DNA of 48,168 bases from Cyanobacteriota bacterium (GCA_026389335.1 JAPLIB010000161.1:1-48168); one strand, 5' to 3'. Numbered from the stretch's first letter, positions 16,257 to 26,132 are shown. Notes: generated by a model from the letters alone, not told the origin. Translations and numbers: made by a program.

Positions 16257-16637
16257 TTATTCGTAGCGGCAGTAAGCACTTCTGATCTGGACACAGTAGC
16301 GATAGAAGTTCTCCGTCAGATCTCTCTGAGTCTGTGCTGACATTGGTCTGCTCCAGCAAAGCGAGGAACCTCCGAATACGGGGCTCCATTCCATCCCAAC
16401 CGCTGGGAACCCATTCATGAGGCTGCCGTTATTTCGCAATAGCATCATCCCAACACCGGAGAAAACGGCGGCATCTGTCGTCTTTCCATCCGAGCAGGCC
16501 AGGTGAAAGCCCTTTAGGGGGAATCTGTAGTAGCCGGCAGAGGCAGGTTGTGTCGAGATGACTGCGGCACTGGGCAGGGAAAGCACCGCCATGAAAAGGA
16601 TGATTTTTATGCGATAGATCATCTTGAGGCTCCTCAT
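16257..16637 (-). CDS. Small exported Cys-containing protein inside the defence operon
   Basis: ATG 16637 overlaps the TGA of the SNF2 gene (ATGA, 16637-16634), which marks translational coupling. A second start at ATG 16622 is possible. The first 35 residues look like a signal peptide (basic start, IILFMAVLSLPSAAVIS, then TQPASAG), so the mature part of about 90 residues should be outside the cytoplasm. It has four Cys (in HLACSDG, SSLCWSRP and YRYCVQIRSAYC), which could form two disulfides. No family is recognised. A secreted protein between a SNF2 helicase and a methylase is unusual, since the rest of the operon acts on DNA. Either it is a late insertion or it has a role at the envelope. 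Confidence 0.65.
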   Translation of the reverse strand: MRSLKMIYRIKIILFMAVLSLPSAAVISTQPASAGYYRFPLKGFHLACSDGKTTDAAVFSGVGMMLLRNNGSLMNGFPAVGMEWSPVFGGSSLCWSRPMSAQTQRDLTENFYRYCVQIRSAYCRYE

Positions 16638-19600
16638 AGTTGGGGCGCAGGCAAGAGAACAATCAGCCCAACGACATCCACCGGCAGGCTCGGCTCACAG
16701 CGGAAGCGCATCCGCAGCGATTCGCCGGAGCGCAGCGAGGCCTCCCGCACCCGGCGGTGGTCTTCCTCCGCCAGATCGGCACGCCTCTCGGCCAAGGCTG
16801 CCAGCGCGGGCTGCAGGGCATCGATCTCGGCCACGGCCTCCTGCAGCCATTGCTGGCGTTGCCCCGGATCGATGTTGCCGCTTGCTGGGGCTTCCAGCAG
16901 CACCAGGGCAGCGGCACCCTCCAGTGGTTCCACACCATCGCCGCTGACCCGGGCGGTGAGGCATTCCTCCACCAGCAGATCGGGCAGGGCCTCGTACTGA
17001 TTGCCCGTCCAGCGCGACTGGTGCAGCTGGTGCCGTAGCCGCAGCACCAACACCTGAGTGCGTTTGGCCACGGCCTTGGTGCGGATCACGGAGGCGCGAG
17101 CCGCCAGCTCAGGCTCCAGGCCGCTGAGTGCCCGCTCGGCCACGAAATCCGCCAGCTCCACCACCAGGGGATGGGAGCGGCTGAGCAGCTGGCAGCCCTG
17201 CTGCTGGCTGCTCTGCTGCTGGCTGCCGTCACGGGCCGGTGGGCGGAAACTGAGGCGCAGCTTGCCGCCGAGGTCGTGGCTGCGGAGGCGCTCGTTCAGG
17301 GCCTGGCGGTTGTCTTCCAGGCGGGTGAGATCGAGCTCCCAGCAGCCTGTGGCGCCCCCCAGCGGCCCGATGGGCAGATTGAGACGGCGGCAGGCGTTGA
17401 GCACGAGCCGCTCCACCGCATCGGCGCTGCCGAGGGATTCGCGGGTGCGATCCCATTCGCGCAGGGCTTCCTCTGGCTTGAGGCTGCGCTGGGCAAAGAT
17501 CGTGCGCGTGGCCTTGGCGTTCTCCTTGGCGCTCTGCCATTCGGCGTCAAGCACGGCATCCAGGTCCGATCCCGAACCACTGAATCCAGGCAGGCCGAGG
17601 TTGAGGAACCCCTGAATCGCCCTGGCGGCCTTGCCGAAAATCCCGCCCAGAACCGCCTGGGTGATGGTGTTGGCGTTGCCTGGGATCGGCACGCTCACCC
17701 CCAGCTCCTTGCGAATCGTCTTCTCCTTTTCAAGGATCACCGTCCGCACCCGCTCATCCACCGGGTTGGAGTCGCCGCCGTGCAGCATCAGCGCCCGGAC
17801 GGCACTGCGGGCTTGGCCAAAGCGATCCACCCGACCCTCGCGCTGCTCGTGGCGGGTGGGGTTCCAGCAGAGGTCGTAGTGGATCACCGCATCGAAGATG
17901 TGCTGCAGGTCGATGCCTTCTGACAGGCAGTCGGTGGCCACCAGGACCGGCACCTTGCCGTTCGCCAGTTCGTTCTGCAGTTCGCGGATGCGTTCCACCC
18001 GCTCCTCCGGTGGCAGATCACCGGTGACGGCCATCACCACGTGAGCGCGCTTGGGCAATTCCTCCTGCAGTTGCTCCGCCAGGTAGTGGGCGGTGGGCCG
18101 GAAGCGGCAGAAGATCACCGGCCGGAAGCCCTCCGCCAGCAGCCCTTTGAGCTCTTTGAGGAGCTGCTTGAGTTTGGGATCGTGGGCCTTGCCGCGCAGG
18201 CGATCCGAGCGCTCGATCAGATCCCTCAGCAGCCCGGCATCAGCCGAATCCGCCAGATCGGCCCCGGGGGCGGCTTCTTCTGCGCTGAACTCCTCTTCCG
18301 CGCCGTCGAGAACGGCCAGCGTGGCCATTGCTTCCAGGTCATCGGCCAGCTTGTCTTCGCTGGGGGCTGAGGCTGGATCTGAGGAGGCGCAATCCGTGCC
18401 GCTCTGGAGGTTGAACAGCTTGGTGCGCAGCGATGCCGAGGCTGCGGCGGGGCTGCTGCTCACGCAGCGCAGCAAGGCCAAAGCGGCCCACCAACTCATC
18501 CGCTGGCGCAACTTGCTTTCGCCAACGCTCCGCTCCACGAGTTCACGGGCATAGGCCAGCACGTCATCGAACAGACGCCCCCAGTCGCCGCTGAGGGTGT
18601 AAGTGGCCTCGCGGGTTTCACGATCGGGGAAGTCGGCCCCCTCGGTGCCCCACTCCTCCTTGAGATCAAGGCGGCGGCGCTGCACGAAGTAGTTGCCCAG
18701 CTCATCGCGCAGGTCCTTGCGGCGCTGGCCCTCGGGCATCTCGCTGAGGCCCTCGAACTTGGGATCGAGCAGCCCGAGCAGATTGTCGAACGCCTCCTGG
18801 TCTCCGCTGTGGGGTGTGGCGGTGAGCAGCACCAGGTGGCGCTGCGGATCGGCCGCCAGGCCCCGCAGCAGCTCGTAGCGCTGCTGGCGCCCGCCCCCCT
18901 TGCGGGCCGCACAGGTGTGAGCTTCATCGACGATCACGAACTCGCCGCAGCTGCGCAGGAAGCCCTCGCGGTTGCGGTCGCTCTTGATCCAATCGAGGCT
19001 CACCACCGTGAACGGAACCACGTCAAAGATCGACTTCCCGGCCGGTAGGCCCCGCTCCAGCTTCTGGGCCGTACCGGGACGCACCACCTCGGCCGCCAGG
19101 TTGAACTGGCGGATCATGTCGCTCTTCCACTTCTCACAAAGGTGCGGCGGGCAGATCACCGTGACCTTGCGAATCTCGCCGCGATCGAGCAGTTCCCGGG
19201 CGATCAGCAGCGCCTCCACGGTCTTACCGAGGCCAACCTCATCGGCGATCAGCACTCGGCTCACCTCTTGCTTGAGCGCCATCAGCAACGGCACCAGCTG
19301 GTAGGGCCGGGGCTCCAGCGCCACGTTGCCGAGGCAGCGGAACGGTCCCGCACCGGCCCGCAGCTTGAGCAGCAGGGCATCGCGCAGCAGCAGCGCCGAG
19401 CTCTGGGAGCCGCTCAGGGCCGGATCGGGCAGGGCAAAGCTGGCAGGCATCACCTGCTCACATTCCAGCGGCCAAAACAGGGTGGCGATCGTTTGATCAC
19501 CGCCGCCCAGGGGCCGCAGCCGCAGCACCTGGTCCTGCTTCTCCAAACGGCTCTGGGGCAACGTCACCCACTCCCGCCCCCGCACCTTCACGATCGAACC

Positions 19601-19651
19601 GGGGCTGGGGATGTCGGGCAGCGCTGGGGGCTGGCTGAGGGTGCTGGTCAT
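16634..19651 (-). CDS. SNF2-family helicase (DrmD-like)
   Basis: The start is ATG 19651, with GGAGG 8 bases upstream and an ATGA overlap with the preceding gene; longer in-frame starts lie inside that gene. The 1005-residue protein has all SNF2 landmarks: a Q-like region at LEPRPYQLVPLLMALKQ, Walker A in IADEVGLGKTVEALLIAREL (about residue 135), the DEAH box in FVIVDEAHTC (about 240), LLTATPHSGD, and the C-terminal lobe with ATDCLSEGIDLQHIFDAVIH and RHEQREGRVDRFGQ (about 600). The last 350 residues form a helical tail. It should translocate on double-stranded DNA using ATP. Length and neighbours match DrmD of class 1 DISARM, but orphan SNF2-methylase operons also exist. Confidence 0.85.
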   Translation of the reverse strand: MTSTLSQPPALPDIPSPGSIVKVRGREWVTLPQSRLEKQDQVLRLRPLGGGDQTIATLFWPLECEQVMPASFALPDPALSGSQSSALLLRDALLLKLRAGAGPFRCLGNVALEPRPYQLVPLLMALKQEVSRVLIADEVGLGKTVEALLIARELLDRGEIRKVTVICPPHLCEKWKSDMIRQFNLAAEVVRPGTAQKLERGLPAGKSIFDVVPFTVVSLDWIKSDRNREGFLRSCGEFVIVDEAHTCAARKGGGRQQRYELLRGLAADPQRHLVLLTATPHSGDQEAFDNLLGLLDPKFEGLSEMPEGQRRKDLRDELGNYFVQRRRLDLKEEWGTEGADFPDRETREATYTLSGDWGRLFDDVLAYARELVERSVGESKLRQRMSWWAALALLRCVSSSPAAASASLRTKLFNLQSGTDCASSDPASAPSEDKLADDLEAMATLAVLDGAEEEFSAEEAAPGADLADSADAGLLRDLIERSDRLRGKAHDPKLKQLLKELKGLLAEGFRPVIFCRFRPTAHYLAEQLQEELPKRAHVVMAVTGDLPPEERVERIRELQNELANGKVPVLVATDCLSEGIDLQHIFDAVIHYDLCWNPTRHEQREGRVDRFGQARSAVRALMLHGGDSNPVDERVRTVILEKEKTIRKELGVSVPIPGNANTITQAVLGGIFGKAARAIQGFLNLGLPGFSGSGSDLDAVLDAEWQSAKENAKATRTIFAQRSLKPEEALREWDRTRESLGSADAVERLVLNACRRLNLPIGPLGGATGCWELDLTRLEDNRQALNERLRSHDLGGKLRLSFRPPARDGSQQQSSQQQGCQLLSRSHPLVVELADFVAERALSGLEPELAARASVIRTKAVAKRTQVLVLRLRHQLHQSRWTGNQYEALPDLLVEECLTARVSGDGVEPLEGAAALVLLEAPASGNIDPGQRQQWLQEAVAEIDALQPALAALAERRADLAEEDHRRVREASLRSGESLRMRFRCEPSLPVDVVGLIVLLPAPQL

Positions 19652-22600
19652 GGCTGGGCCTCCTTCCCGAACAGCTGCTGGTGTTGCGCGAACACTGCAT
19701 CGAAGGCGTCGCCGATGGTCTGGGCATTGCTGCCAGCACCCGTCGGAGAGTCCTGCCCCACGGGAGGAGAACTCGGGGGTGGAGCGGCAGGCGCATCCCC
19801 CTTCCCTTCCCCGAACAGCCAGGCGTGCTCGCGTAGCACCGCCGGCCATTCCTCGCTGTGTTGGTCAAAGACCACCACGCGGATGCCGGCATCCTTTAGG
19901 GCCTGGCGCTTCTGCTGGTCCAGCCGCTGCTGCAAGGGCTTCTCATGGTGGGGGCCATCGATGAACACCAACGCCCCGGCCTCCCGGTAAGTGAAATCAG
20001 GCGTAACGAAATGGCCGCTCACCTCCTTCTGGGCGTCATCGGGCAGGTGATGACCAAGCCGGAAAGCTGTCTCGAGCCAGAGGCGCTCCAGGCCGCTCTG
20101 GCAGAAGCCACGCAGCCGCTCCAGCCGTTCACTGCGGCTGTCGGTGCCTCCCTGGCCCACCAGCTCACCATGGGCCAAATCCAGCAGGAACTGCTTGAGC
20201 TCTGGGATGCGGCGGTCGATCCGGTCGTGCTCTCGCTGGTTGTGATAGCCGAGCAGGCAGCGGTAGCAGCCTGCTTCACACTCCGGATCGGCATCCTCCA
20301 GGGCGGCTTCGATCACCGGCAGTGGGTCGCTCAGGCGCCAATGGCATACCTCCAGCGCTGTGCGGCCCAGCTGCCGCAGCGCTGCGGGGCTCTCCACCAA
20401 TCGGCTCAGCACCCCAGCCCCACCCTCAGCACTCTCGTAGAGCAACAGAGCGCTGGCCTCTTCCTCGTTCGGCATCAGCTCAGCGGCGATCTCGCTGCCA
20501 TCGAGCTGGAAGGCCACCTCGATGCCCCGCTTCAGGGCGTTCTTCAAGCTCAACAGCTGCAGCGGCGTCCAAGTGCTGGCGGCTGACGGACCAGCGAACT
20601 GCAACAGCAGGGCGTTCTTGCGGTCCTGCACAAAGGGCGTGATCTTGACGTAGCCCACTTCGGCGCTGTCGTCCTCGCCAGTGCCAGTGGCGCCAGTGCC
20701 ATCGGCCCCTGCGCTTGCGGCCAGCTGTTTCTCCCCCCCCCAGCGGCCGCTGATCGGGTGGATGGGGAAGCCCATGTCGCTGCGGTTCTCCCGCCGCCGC
20801 CAGCCGAGGTTGATGCGGCTGATCTGGGTGGCTGGTGCATAGCTCAGCTCCAGCAGCGGCTGGCCTCCGCTGCTCACCTGCGCCCGCGCCACCTTCACCA
20901 CACCGTTCTCCTGCGGGAACTCATAGGTGGTGAGCAGTTCGTAGCCCAGCCGTTGGCGCTCCTCGTCGTCGGAGGTGATGCGCTGAGCCCGCTGCGTATT
21001 CACTTGCTCGATTTGATACAGCCGTGGCACCCGCACGGCCTTGCCTTCCGGTTGCTCCTTCAACGGCGCACCGCAGTGCCGGCAAAGCTCCAGCTCAATC
21101 GCAGAGCCCAGGTGGGCGTGGCCGCAGGCGCCACACAGCAGGGCATCCTGGCTGGCCAGGGTCACGCTGCCCGCCGCCACGGCGTTGTCTTGCAGGCCGA
21201 GGATGGCGCCACGCACCTTGTAGGTGTTGCCCTCGTGATAGATCAGCGAATGGGGCCCGAACTCGCTGATGCCCACGAAGCGCGGCCGGGTAATGAACGT
21301 GCCGCCTCCCACCTGCTCACGGCTGCCGGGGATGTAGGCCATCAGCGGCAGGCGCGGGAAGTTGTAGCCCGGCATGAAGCCCTGGCTGGCCAGATAGCGG
21401 TAGGTGCTGAAGTCGTTGTTGTTGTTGCCGCTGCCTGGTTTGTCGGCCAGCAGCAGCTGTTGCTGCAGCCGCGCCGCCCGTTGCCGCTGATCCGCCGCCT
21501 GCCGTTCCCGCTCTGAGAGGGCGTGGTTGGCCAGATCCTTCTGGGCCTGGGCGAACTGGCTGTCCACCGCCTCCAGCAGATCCCGCCAGCGGCGCAGCGC
21601 CGCATCGAAATCGAGCACCGCGCCACGGATCAGGGCATCCAACCAGCTGCCGGTGAGCCAAGGCGGCGGCGTGCTGCCCAACCAGTGGTTCTCCACCAGG
21701 TCGTCAACGATCGCCTGGCCATCGGCCTGGGCGCTGCGGCAGGCGTCATCGCTGGCGAGCGTCTCGCGCAGGTCTGCTACCAGCGGCCTGCCTTCGGCAG
21801 CAAGATCCACGAGTTCCTTCACCTTGCCCGGCAGTCGCTGGCGGGTGGCAGCCAGCCAGAGCGCTCGGAAATGGGCCTTGAGCAGTTCCTCGTTGGCCAG
21901 CTCCAGCGTCGGTGCGATCACCGCACCGGCCACCATGCGGGTGGGATCGGAGAAGAAGTACTGGTCGTGCGGTGAGGTGGCGCCGCAGTAGCTGAGCACC
22001 AGCGCCGGTTGACCGCTGCGCCCCGCCCGGCCACTGCGCTGGGCGTAGTTCGCCGGCGTCGGCGGCACATTGCGCATGTAGACGGTGTTCAGCGCGGAGA
22101 TGTCCACGCCCAGCTCCATTGTTGGCGAGCAGTACAGGAGCCGCAGCCGGGCATCGCGGAACTGCTTCTCGCGTTGCTCGCGCACGCCGGCATCCACCTG
22201 GGCGGTGTGCTCCCGCGCCTCCAGGGTCTGCACAAAGGGCCTGCCCTCGGCCTGGCCCGGGTCGGCAATCAGCGCAGCAAGGTCTTCGTAGAGGTTGCGG
22301 AAGTAGGCATTCACAGGCCCGCGTCGGCCACTGGATTCCAGTTGCTGGCGCAGCCGCTCGGCATAGCCGTCCTGCGCAGGAGCATCAGGATCCACCAGCG
22401 TCCAGCGCAGGGCTGAGCTGTTCAACCGCCAGCCCTGCAGCACCTCGCTCTTGCGCTTGCCGACCTTCACCTCCTTGGGCTTGACCAGGCCCCAGGCCGT
22501 GAGCATCGCCAGCAGGTGGCCGGTGATCTCCTGATACAGGTCGTCCTTCCACTTCAGACCGCGGTGCAGCTCCTCCACCGACAGCCAGCGCTCGCGTGCC

Positions 22601-25230
22601 TTGAGCCAGCGTCCAAACGCTCCCCGCAGCGATAGACCCTCCAGCCGTTGCAGGCGCTGCTCGGCCGTGACTGGGCTCATCAGCACGGTGCGGGCCAGCT
22701 CGGGCTGTTCTTCCGCCCGGATGCCCCAGACCTCCTCCAGGTCGAAGCAGGCCTTGCGGCGGCGCTCGAACTCCTCCAGTCCCAGGGCATCGCAGTCGAT
22801 CGCCAACCGCTCGCGCAGCTCCTCCAGCAAGCGGTGCAGGATCAGGAAGCGCTCCTCACTGCTCGCCTGCGCCAGCAGGGGATGGCGCTGCTGCCAGTCG
22901 GCCTGGTCCTCGGCGCAGTTCACCAGCTCGGCGTAGTCGATCTCCAGTAGCCGCAGCTGCTCGAGGTTGGGGTTGGTGAGCCGCCAGCCCTTGCGCAGAT
23001 CCACCAGCAGCCGGTACTCCAACACCCCGCGAAGGGCGCGGCGGCGCTCCTGCTCCACGTTGGGTTTGACGCCTTTGGTGGCGATGAAGTCATCAGCTCT
23101 CAGGCGCAGCGCCTTCTCGGTGTCGAGCGCCAGGATCTCCAGGCTCAGCTCCTGATCCGGCCGTGCCCGCAGGGCCGCCACCAGGCCCGCCCGCAACTGC
23201 AGCACCCGCACGAAATCGTTGAAGTGACCCGCCTGCAGGGAGGCGTCCTGGCGGTTGTCGCTGAAGGCCAGCAGTTTGCGGGCGTTATCCGGGATCTCGT
23301 CCTCCGGGAAGCTGAGCAGCTGGCGCAGCACCGCCAGGCTCAAGGTGGTGGTGGCGGAGCTACGGCCCTCGGAATTCAGGCCGCAGAGCTTGCGGAACTC
23401 ACTGCCACGCACGTTGTGTTCCACCCCACAGCTGGGGCAGAAGCGGAACTTCCCCTTGAGGAACCAGGCTGGGGTTCCATCGCTGCTCGTGCCTCCATCG
23501 GCTTTGACCCGGCAGGGCACCGGGGCGAACTCCCGGTAGGTCTTCTTGAGCACCAGTTCCCCGTCCCGATCAGCCTCCAGCCAGCCATCGGGGAGCCTGG
23601 CCTTCTCCAGATCCTCCACCTCGTACGCAGCCTCTGCATCGGGCATCAGGTAGCCGTTGACGACATCCCGTTCCCGCAGACTCGAATCATCGGAGAACTC
23701 GCGCGGCTCGAACCGCTCCGGCCTGCGGTTGTGCAGATGGGCCCAGACCGGGTGGAACTCCTGGCCGCAACTGCGGCAGAAAACCACCGGGTAAAGCAGT
23801 GCCTGGCGGCCGGCCTTGGGCTGGTATTTCTGGCCCTTCAGGGTCAGGTAGCGCTGGCCAGGGGCCTCCAGGCTGGAGTGCACATCACCGCCGGCCGAGA
23901 CGAACTGGTGCAGGCGGAACGCGAAGAAGCGGCGATTCGGCCCCACCTGCACCTGGTAGGCCGCCAGCAGGAACTGGCGAAGGCTGGCCAACACCAAGGC
24001 CACAACTTCGCGCCCTGATTCCTCATTCGCCTCCTCTTCCGTGGCCAGGCGGCCGCTGGCACAGGCGAGCTCCAGGGCCGCTTTCTGCAAGGTGCGGGGC
24101 CGGCAACGCACCCACTTGCCATCGACACGCCCGTCCTCCCGTTCGAGGCCGAGCCGCAGTTCCACCCAGCGGGCCAGGGGATGGGTGCGTAGATCGTCCG
24201 CAGTCCAGTCGCCCGTCGCGTCCTCGCCGTAGTCCGCCCTCAGGGCGGTGTCGAGTTCGCTGGGGCCCGGCAGCTCGCCCAAGGTGAGGCGTTCCAGCGT
24301 CTCGGTGACGATGTTCTCCACCGGGATGCTGGTGCCGAACAACTTGCTCGCCACCTGGGCCACCGTGCCATTGCGCTCGGCTGCGGTGCCCTCTGAGGCC
24401 ATGGTGGCGGAGGTGCCGATGCAGATCAGATCGGCATTCAGGCGTTGCCGCACCCGGCGCACCAACAGGGCCACATCGGCGCCCTGGCGCCCCCGATAGG
24501 TGTGCAGTTCATCCAGCACCAGGAACTCCAGACCCTGGGCATCGCTGATCACCTTCTGATCCAGCGGATCCTGGCGAGTGAGGATGTACTCCAGCATCAC
24601 GTAGTTCGTGAGCAGGATATCGGGAGGTTCGTTCTTGATCTTCTCCCGTTCTTCTGGACTTTCTTGTCCCGTGTAGCGGGCAAACGTGACACGCGGGCCA
24701 TCCGGGTATCCCAGGCCCAGGTATTTCTGCAACTCCTCCATCTGGCTGTTGCAGAGGGCATTCATCGGGTAGATGACGATCGCCCGGATCCGCTTGCTCT
24801 GGTCGCCGCGCTCGCGCTCTTCCAGAACCCGATTGATGATCGGGATCATGTAACCCAGGGACTTACCGGAGCCGGTGCCGGAGATCACCACCAGGCTGCC
24901 GCCGGCGCGGGCGATCACGATCGCTTCCCGTTGATGGCGATGCAGCAGCAGCTCCACCCCGTCGCCACTGCCTTTATTGGACGCGTCTTTGCCCCAGCGG
25001 AAGATGCGGCTGCATTCCGGGTGCAGCAGGCCCTCCTCCACCAAGGCCCCGATGCTGCCTCCACCCACGAAGCTGGGATTGAGCTGGATCAGCGGCGACG
25101 GCCAGTACTCGCCGTTGTCGTAGCGACCATCAACAAAGTCGCGGATGTCCTCGGCCTGGATGCTGGTGAAACTGCGGCTGAACTGGCCGTAGTCCGAGAC
25201 GACCTTGTCGCGGAATGAAAAGACATCCAT
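19648..25230 (-). CDS. Giant DEAD/DEAH helicase with DUF1998 and C-terminal nuclease-like domain (DrmA-DrmB or DruE-like)
   Basis: The start is taken as ATG 25230 (MDVFSFRDKVVSDYGQFSRS, the usual opening of this family). A small frame ends over it as TGATG. The 1860 residues contain Walker A in SGTGSGKSLGY (about 115), the DELH box with LDELHTYRGRQGADVALL (about 237), GTSATMAS, and the C-lobe with SPTMELGVDISALNTVYMRN and YAQRSGRAGRSGQ. Zinc-type Cys pairs occur in CRSCG, CPSCG and CGACGHAHLG with CRHCG, and the DUF1998 signature CEAGCYRCLLGYHNQREH is near 1650. The last 130 residues contain TPDFTYREAGALVFIDGPHH, a PD-(D/E)xK-like pattern. DISARM has the helicase (DrmA) and DUF1998 (DrmB) on separate chains and Druantia DruE has them joined, so this protein is intermediate between the named types. 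Confidence 0.85.
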   Translation of the reverse strand: MDVFSFRDKVVSDYGQFSRSFTSIQAEDIRDFVDGRYDNGEYWPSPLIQLNPSFVGGGSIGALVEEGLLHPECSRIFRWGKDASNKGSGDGVELLLHRHQREAIVIARAGGSLVVISGTGSGKSLGYMIPIINRVLEERERGDQSKRIRAIVIYPMNALCNSQMEELQKYLGLGYPDGPRVTFARYTGQESPEEREKIKNEPPDILLTNYVMLEYILTRQDPLDQKVISDAQGLEFLVLDELHTYRGRQGADVALLVRRVRQRLNADLICIGTSATMASEGTAAERNGTVAQVASKLFGTSIPVENIVTETLERLTLGELPGPSELDTALRADYGEDATGDWTADDLRTHPLARWVELRLGLEREDGRVDGKWVRCRPRTLQKAALELACASGRLATEEEANEESGREVVALVLASLRQFLLAAYQVQVGPNRRFFAFRLHQFVSAGGDVHSSLEAPGQRYLTLKGQKYQPKAGRQALLYPVVFCRSCGQEFHPVWAHLHNRRPERFEPREFSDDSSLRERDVVNGYLMPDAEAAYEVEDLEKARLPDGWLEADRDGELVLKKTYREFAPVPCRVKADGGTSSDGTPAWFLKGKFRFCPSCGVEHNVRGSEFRKLCGLNSEGRSSATTTLSLAVLRQLLSFPEDEIPDNARKLLAFSDNRQDASLQAGHFNDFVRVLQLRAGLVAALRARPDQELSLEILALDTEKALRLRADDFIATKGVKPNVEQERRRALRGVLEYRLLVDLRKGWRLTNPNLEQLRLLEIDYAELVNCAEDQADWQQRHPLLAQASSEERFLILHRLLEELRERLAIDCDALGLEEFERRRKACFDLEEVWGIRAEEQPELARTVLMSPVTAEQRLQRLEGLSLRGAFGRWLKARERWLSVEELHRGLKWKDDLYQEITGHLLAMLTAWGLVKPKEVKVGKRKSEVLQGWRLNSSALRWTLVDPDAPAQDGYAERLRQQLESSGRRGPVNAYFRNLYEDLAALIADPGQAEGRPFVQTLEAREHTAQVDAGVREQREKQFRDARLRLLYCSPTMELGVDISALNTVYMRNVPPTPANYAQRSGRAGRSGQPALVLSYCGATSPHDQYFFSDPTRMVAGAVIAPTLELANEELLKAHFRALWLAATRQRLPGKVKELVDLAAEGRPLVADLRETLASDDACRSAQADGQAIVDDLVENHWLGSTPPPWLTGSWLDALIRGAVLDFDAALRRWRDLLEAVDSQFAQAQKDLANHALSERERQAADQRQRAARLQQQLLLADKPGSGNNNNDFSTYRYLASQGFMPGYNFPRLPLMAYIPGSREQVGGGTFITRPRFVGISEFGPHSLIYHEGNTYKVRGAILGLQDNAVAAGSVTLASQDALLCGACGHAHLGSAIELELCRHCGAPLKEQPEGKAVRVPRLYQIEQVNTQRAQRITSDDEERQRLGYELLTTYEFPQENGVVKVARAQVSSGGQPLLELSYAPATQISRINLGWRRRENRSDMGFPIHPISGRWGGEKQLAASAGADGTGATGTGEDDSAEVGYVKITPFVQDRKNALLLQFAGPSAASTWTPLQLLSLKNALKRGIEVAFQLDGSEIAAELMPNEEEASALLLYESAEGGAGVLSRLVESPAALRQLGRTALEVCHWRLSDPLPVIEAALEDADPECEAGCYRCLLGYHNQREHDRIDRRIPELKQFLLDLAHGELVGQGGTDSRSERLERLRGFCQSGLERLWLETAFRLGHHLPDDAQKEVSGHFVTPDFTYREAGALVFIDGPHHEKPLQQRLDQQKRQALKDAGIRVVVFDQHSEEWPAVLREHAWLFGEGKGDAPAAPPPSSPPVGQDSPTGAGSNAQTIGDAFDAVFAQHQQLFGKEAQP

Positions 25231-25490
25231 CAGAAAGGTCCGCCGCAGCCGTGCTGATCGACGGCGGCCTGGCGAACCCCGCCGGTCTGCTGCCTCTGAC
25301 AGAAAAGTGCTGGCAGCAACCAAGCCGGAGCCAAACCCGCTATGCCAGGCCGATGGATCAGCATCAATCTGCCCATGGCGTGGGGTAGCTCAGCAGCATT
25401 TCGCATTGTTCTACAGCATCCCTGGGGCTTTGGTTTCAGCAGCCCCATTCTCTTCGCTTCGATCTCCATGCAGTTTTTGCATGCTTTCAT
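25230..25490 (-). CDS. Possible small protein ending over the helicase start
   Basis: ATG 25490 gives 86 residues (MKACKNCMEIEAKRMGLLKP onward) ending in TGA that overlaps the helicase ATG by one base (TGATG). AAAGGG precedes the start by about 7 bases. It has a CxxC near the N-terminus and a short hydrophobic stretch (IAGLAPAWLLPALF). The overlap suggests coupling, but the composition is close to that of random GC-rich sequence, so it may be chance. Confidence 0.25.
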   Translation of the reverse strand: MKACKNCMEIEAKRMGLLKPKPQGCCRTMRNAAELPHAMGRLMLIHRPGIAGLAPAWLLPALFCQRQQTGGVRQAAVDQHGCGGPF

Positions 25491-26007
25491 CGCCGAACCC
25501 TTTCCCACCCTGGAACAAACCGATCCGGCGGCTGCCGCGCTGAGAACAGAGCCCTTGATGAGCGGCCTCAAAAGGCTGCGGAGCCCCTGCCTGGCACTCC
25601 CCTGCCTTCAGCACCCGCTGCCGCAGGGTGCGGATCAGGTGACGGGCTTCGCTGCTCTGGGGCAAGGGACTAGCTCTCGTGGTTCCGCACTACGGATCCG
25701 CGCCTTCCATCCCCTTGGCCAGCTCATACTCCCGAGCGAAGTCGATGCCTGCGTCCTGGCCAGGCAGGAGCAACCGCACACCCACGTAGAAGATGCAGGC
25801 GGCTTGCAGGACCGAGACGGTGGTGCCGCCGCGGTACTGGCGGAGGTGATGCTTCTGGTCGGGGTTGTTGATCGCCAGACCTTTCTGGCTGATCGCCGTG
25901 ACCTCCCCCAGCAGTTGCTTCTGGCCGATGGTTCGATTCCGCCAGAGTTTTCAGGGCACCGGCGCAATACATCGCAACGACTCTTTCAGCTGGAGCCCCT
26001 TCAGCAT
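25411..26007 (-). pseudogene. 199-codon frame interrupted by in-frame TGA and TAG, inside the defence operon
   Basis: ATG 26007 overlaps the stop of the upstream 43-codon gene (ATGCTGA). The frame reads 18 residues, meets TGA (25953-25951), continues with 86 convincing codons (LLGEVTAISQKGLAINN, then HHLRQYRGGTTVSVLQAA, then YVGVRLLLPGQDAGIDFARE), meets TAG (25692-25690), and continues in the same frame with SSEARHLIRTLRQRVLKAGE to a stop at 25413-25411. The 86-codon middle has no AUG, GUG or UUG start of its own near its beginning. Either it is one gene with two nonsense mutations, or small genes with unusual starts. The third part could start by itself at TTG 25665. I do not recognise the family. 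It lies where an accessory component of the system would be expected. Confidence 0.5.
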
Positions 26008-26132
26008 CTTGCTGCCTTCTCCACCTCCACCTGGATGCGGGCTTCCATTTCTTGCGGAAACGATGAATCCACCAGCACATCGATATCGATTCCTTGCAAG
26101 CCATCAGGGCTGCGGTCCAGGATTCGGTTCAT
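26001..26132 (-). CDS. Small protein, 43 aa, coupled to the DUF4011 helicase gene
   Basis: ATG 26132 overlaps the TGA of the giant helicase gene as ATGA, and its own stop overlaps the next ATG (ATGCTGA, 26007-26001). The product begins MNRILDRSPDGLQGIDIDVL and continues with VDSSFPQEMEARIQVEVEKA. It is acidic with an amphipathic C-terminal helix, and has no membrane segment or known motif. Overlaps at both ends strongly suggest a translated gene rather than a chance frame. Possible roles include a small regulator or inhibitor of the helicases, but nothing in the sequence shows this. Confidence 0.55.
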   Translation of the reverse strand: MNRILDRSPDGLQGIDIDVLVDSSFPQEMEARIQVEVEKAARC

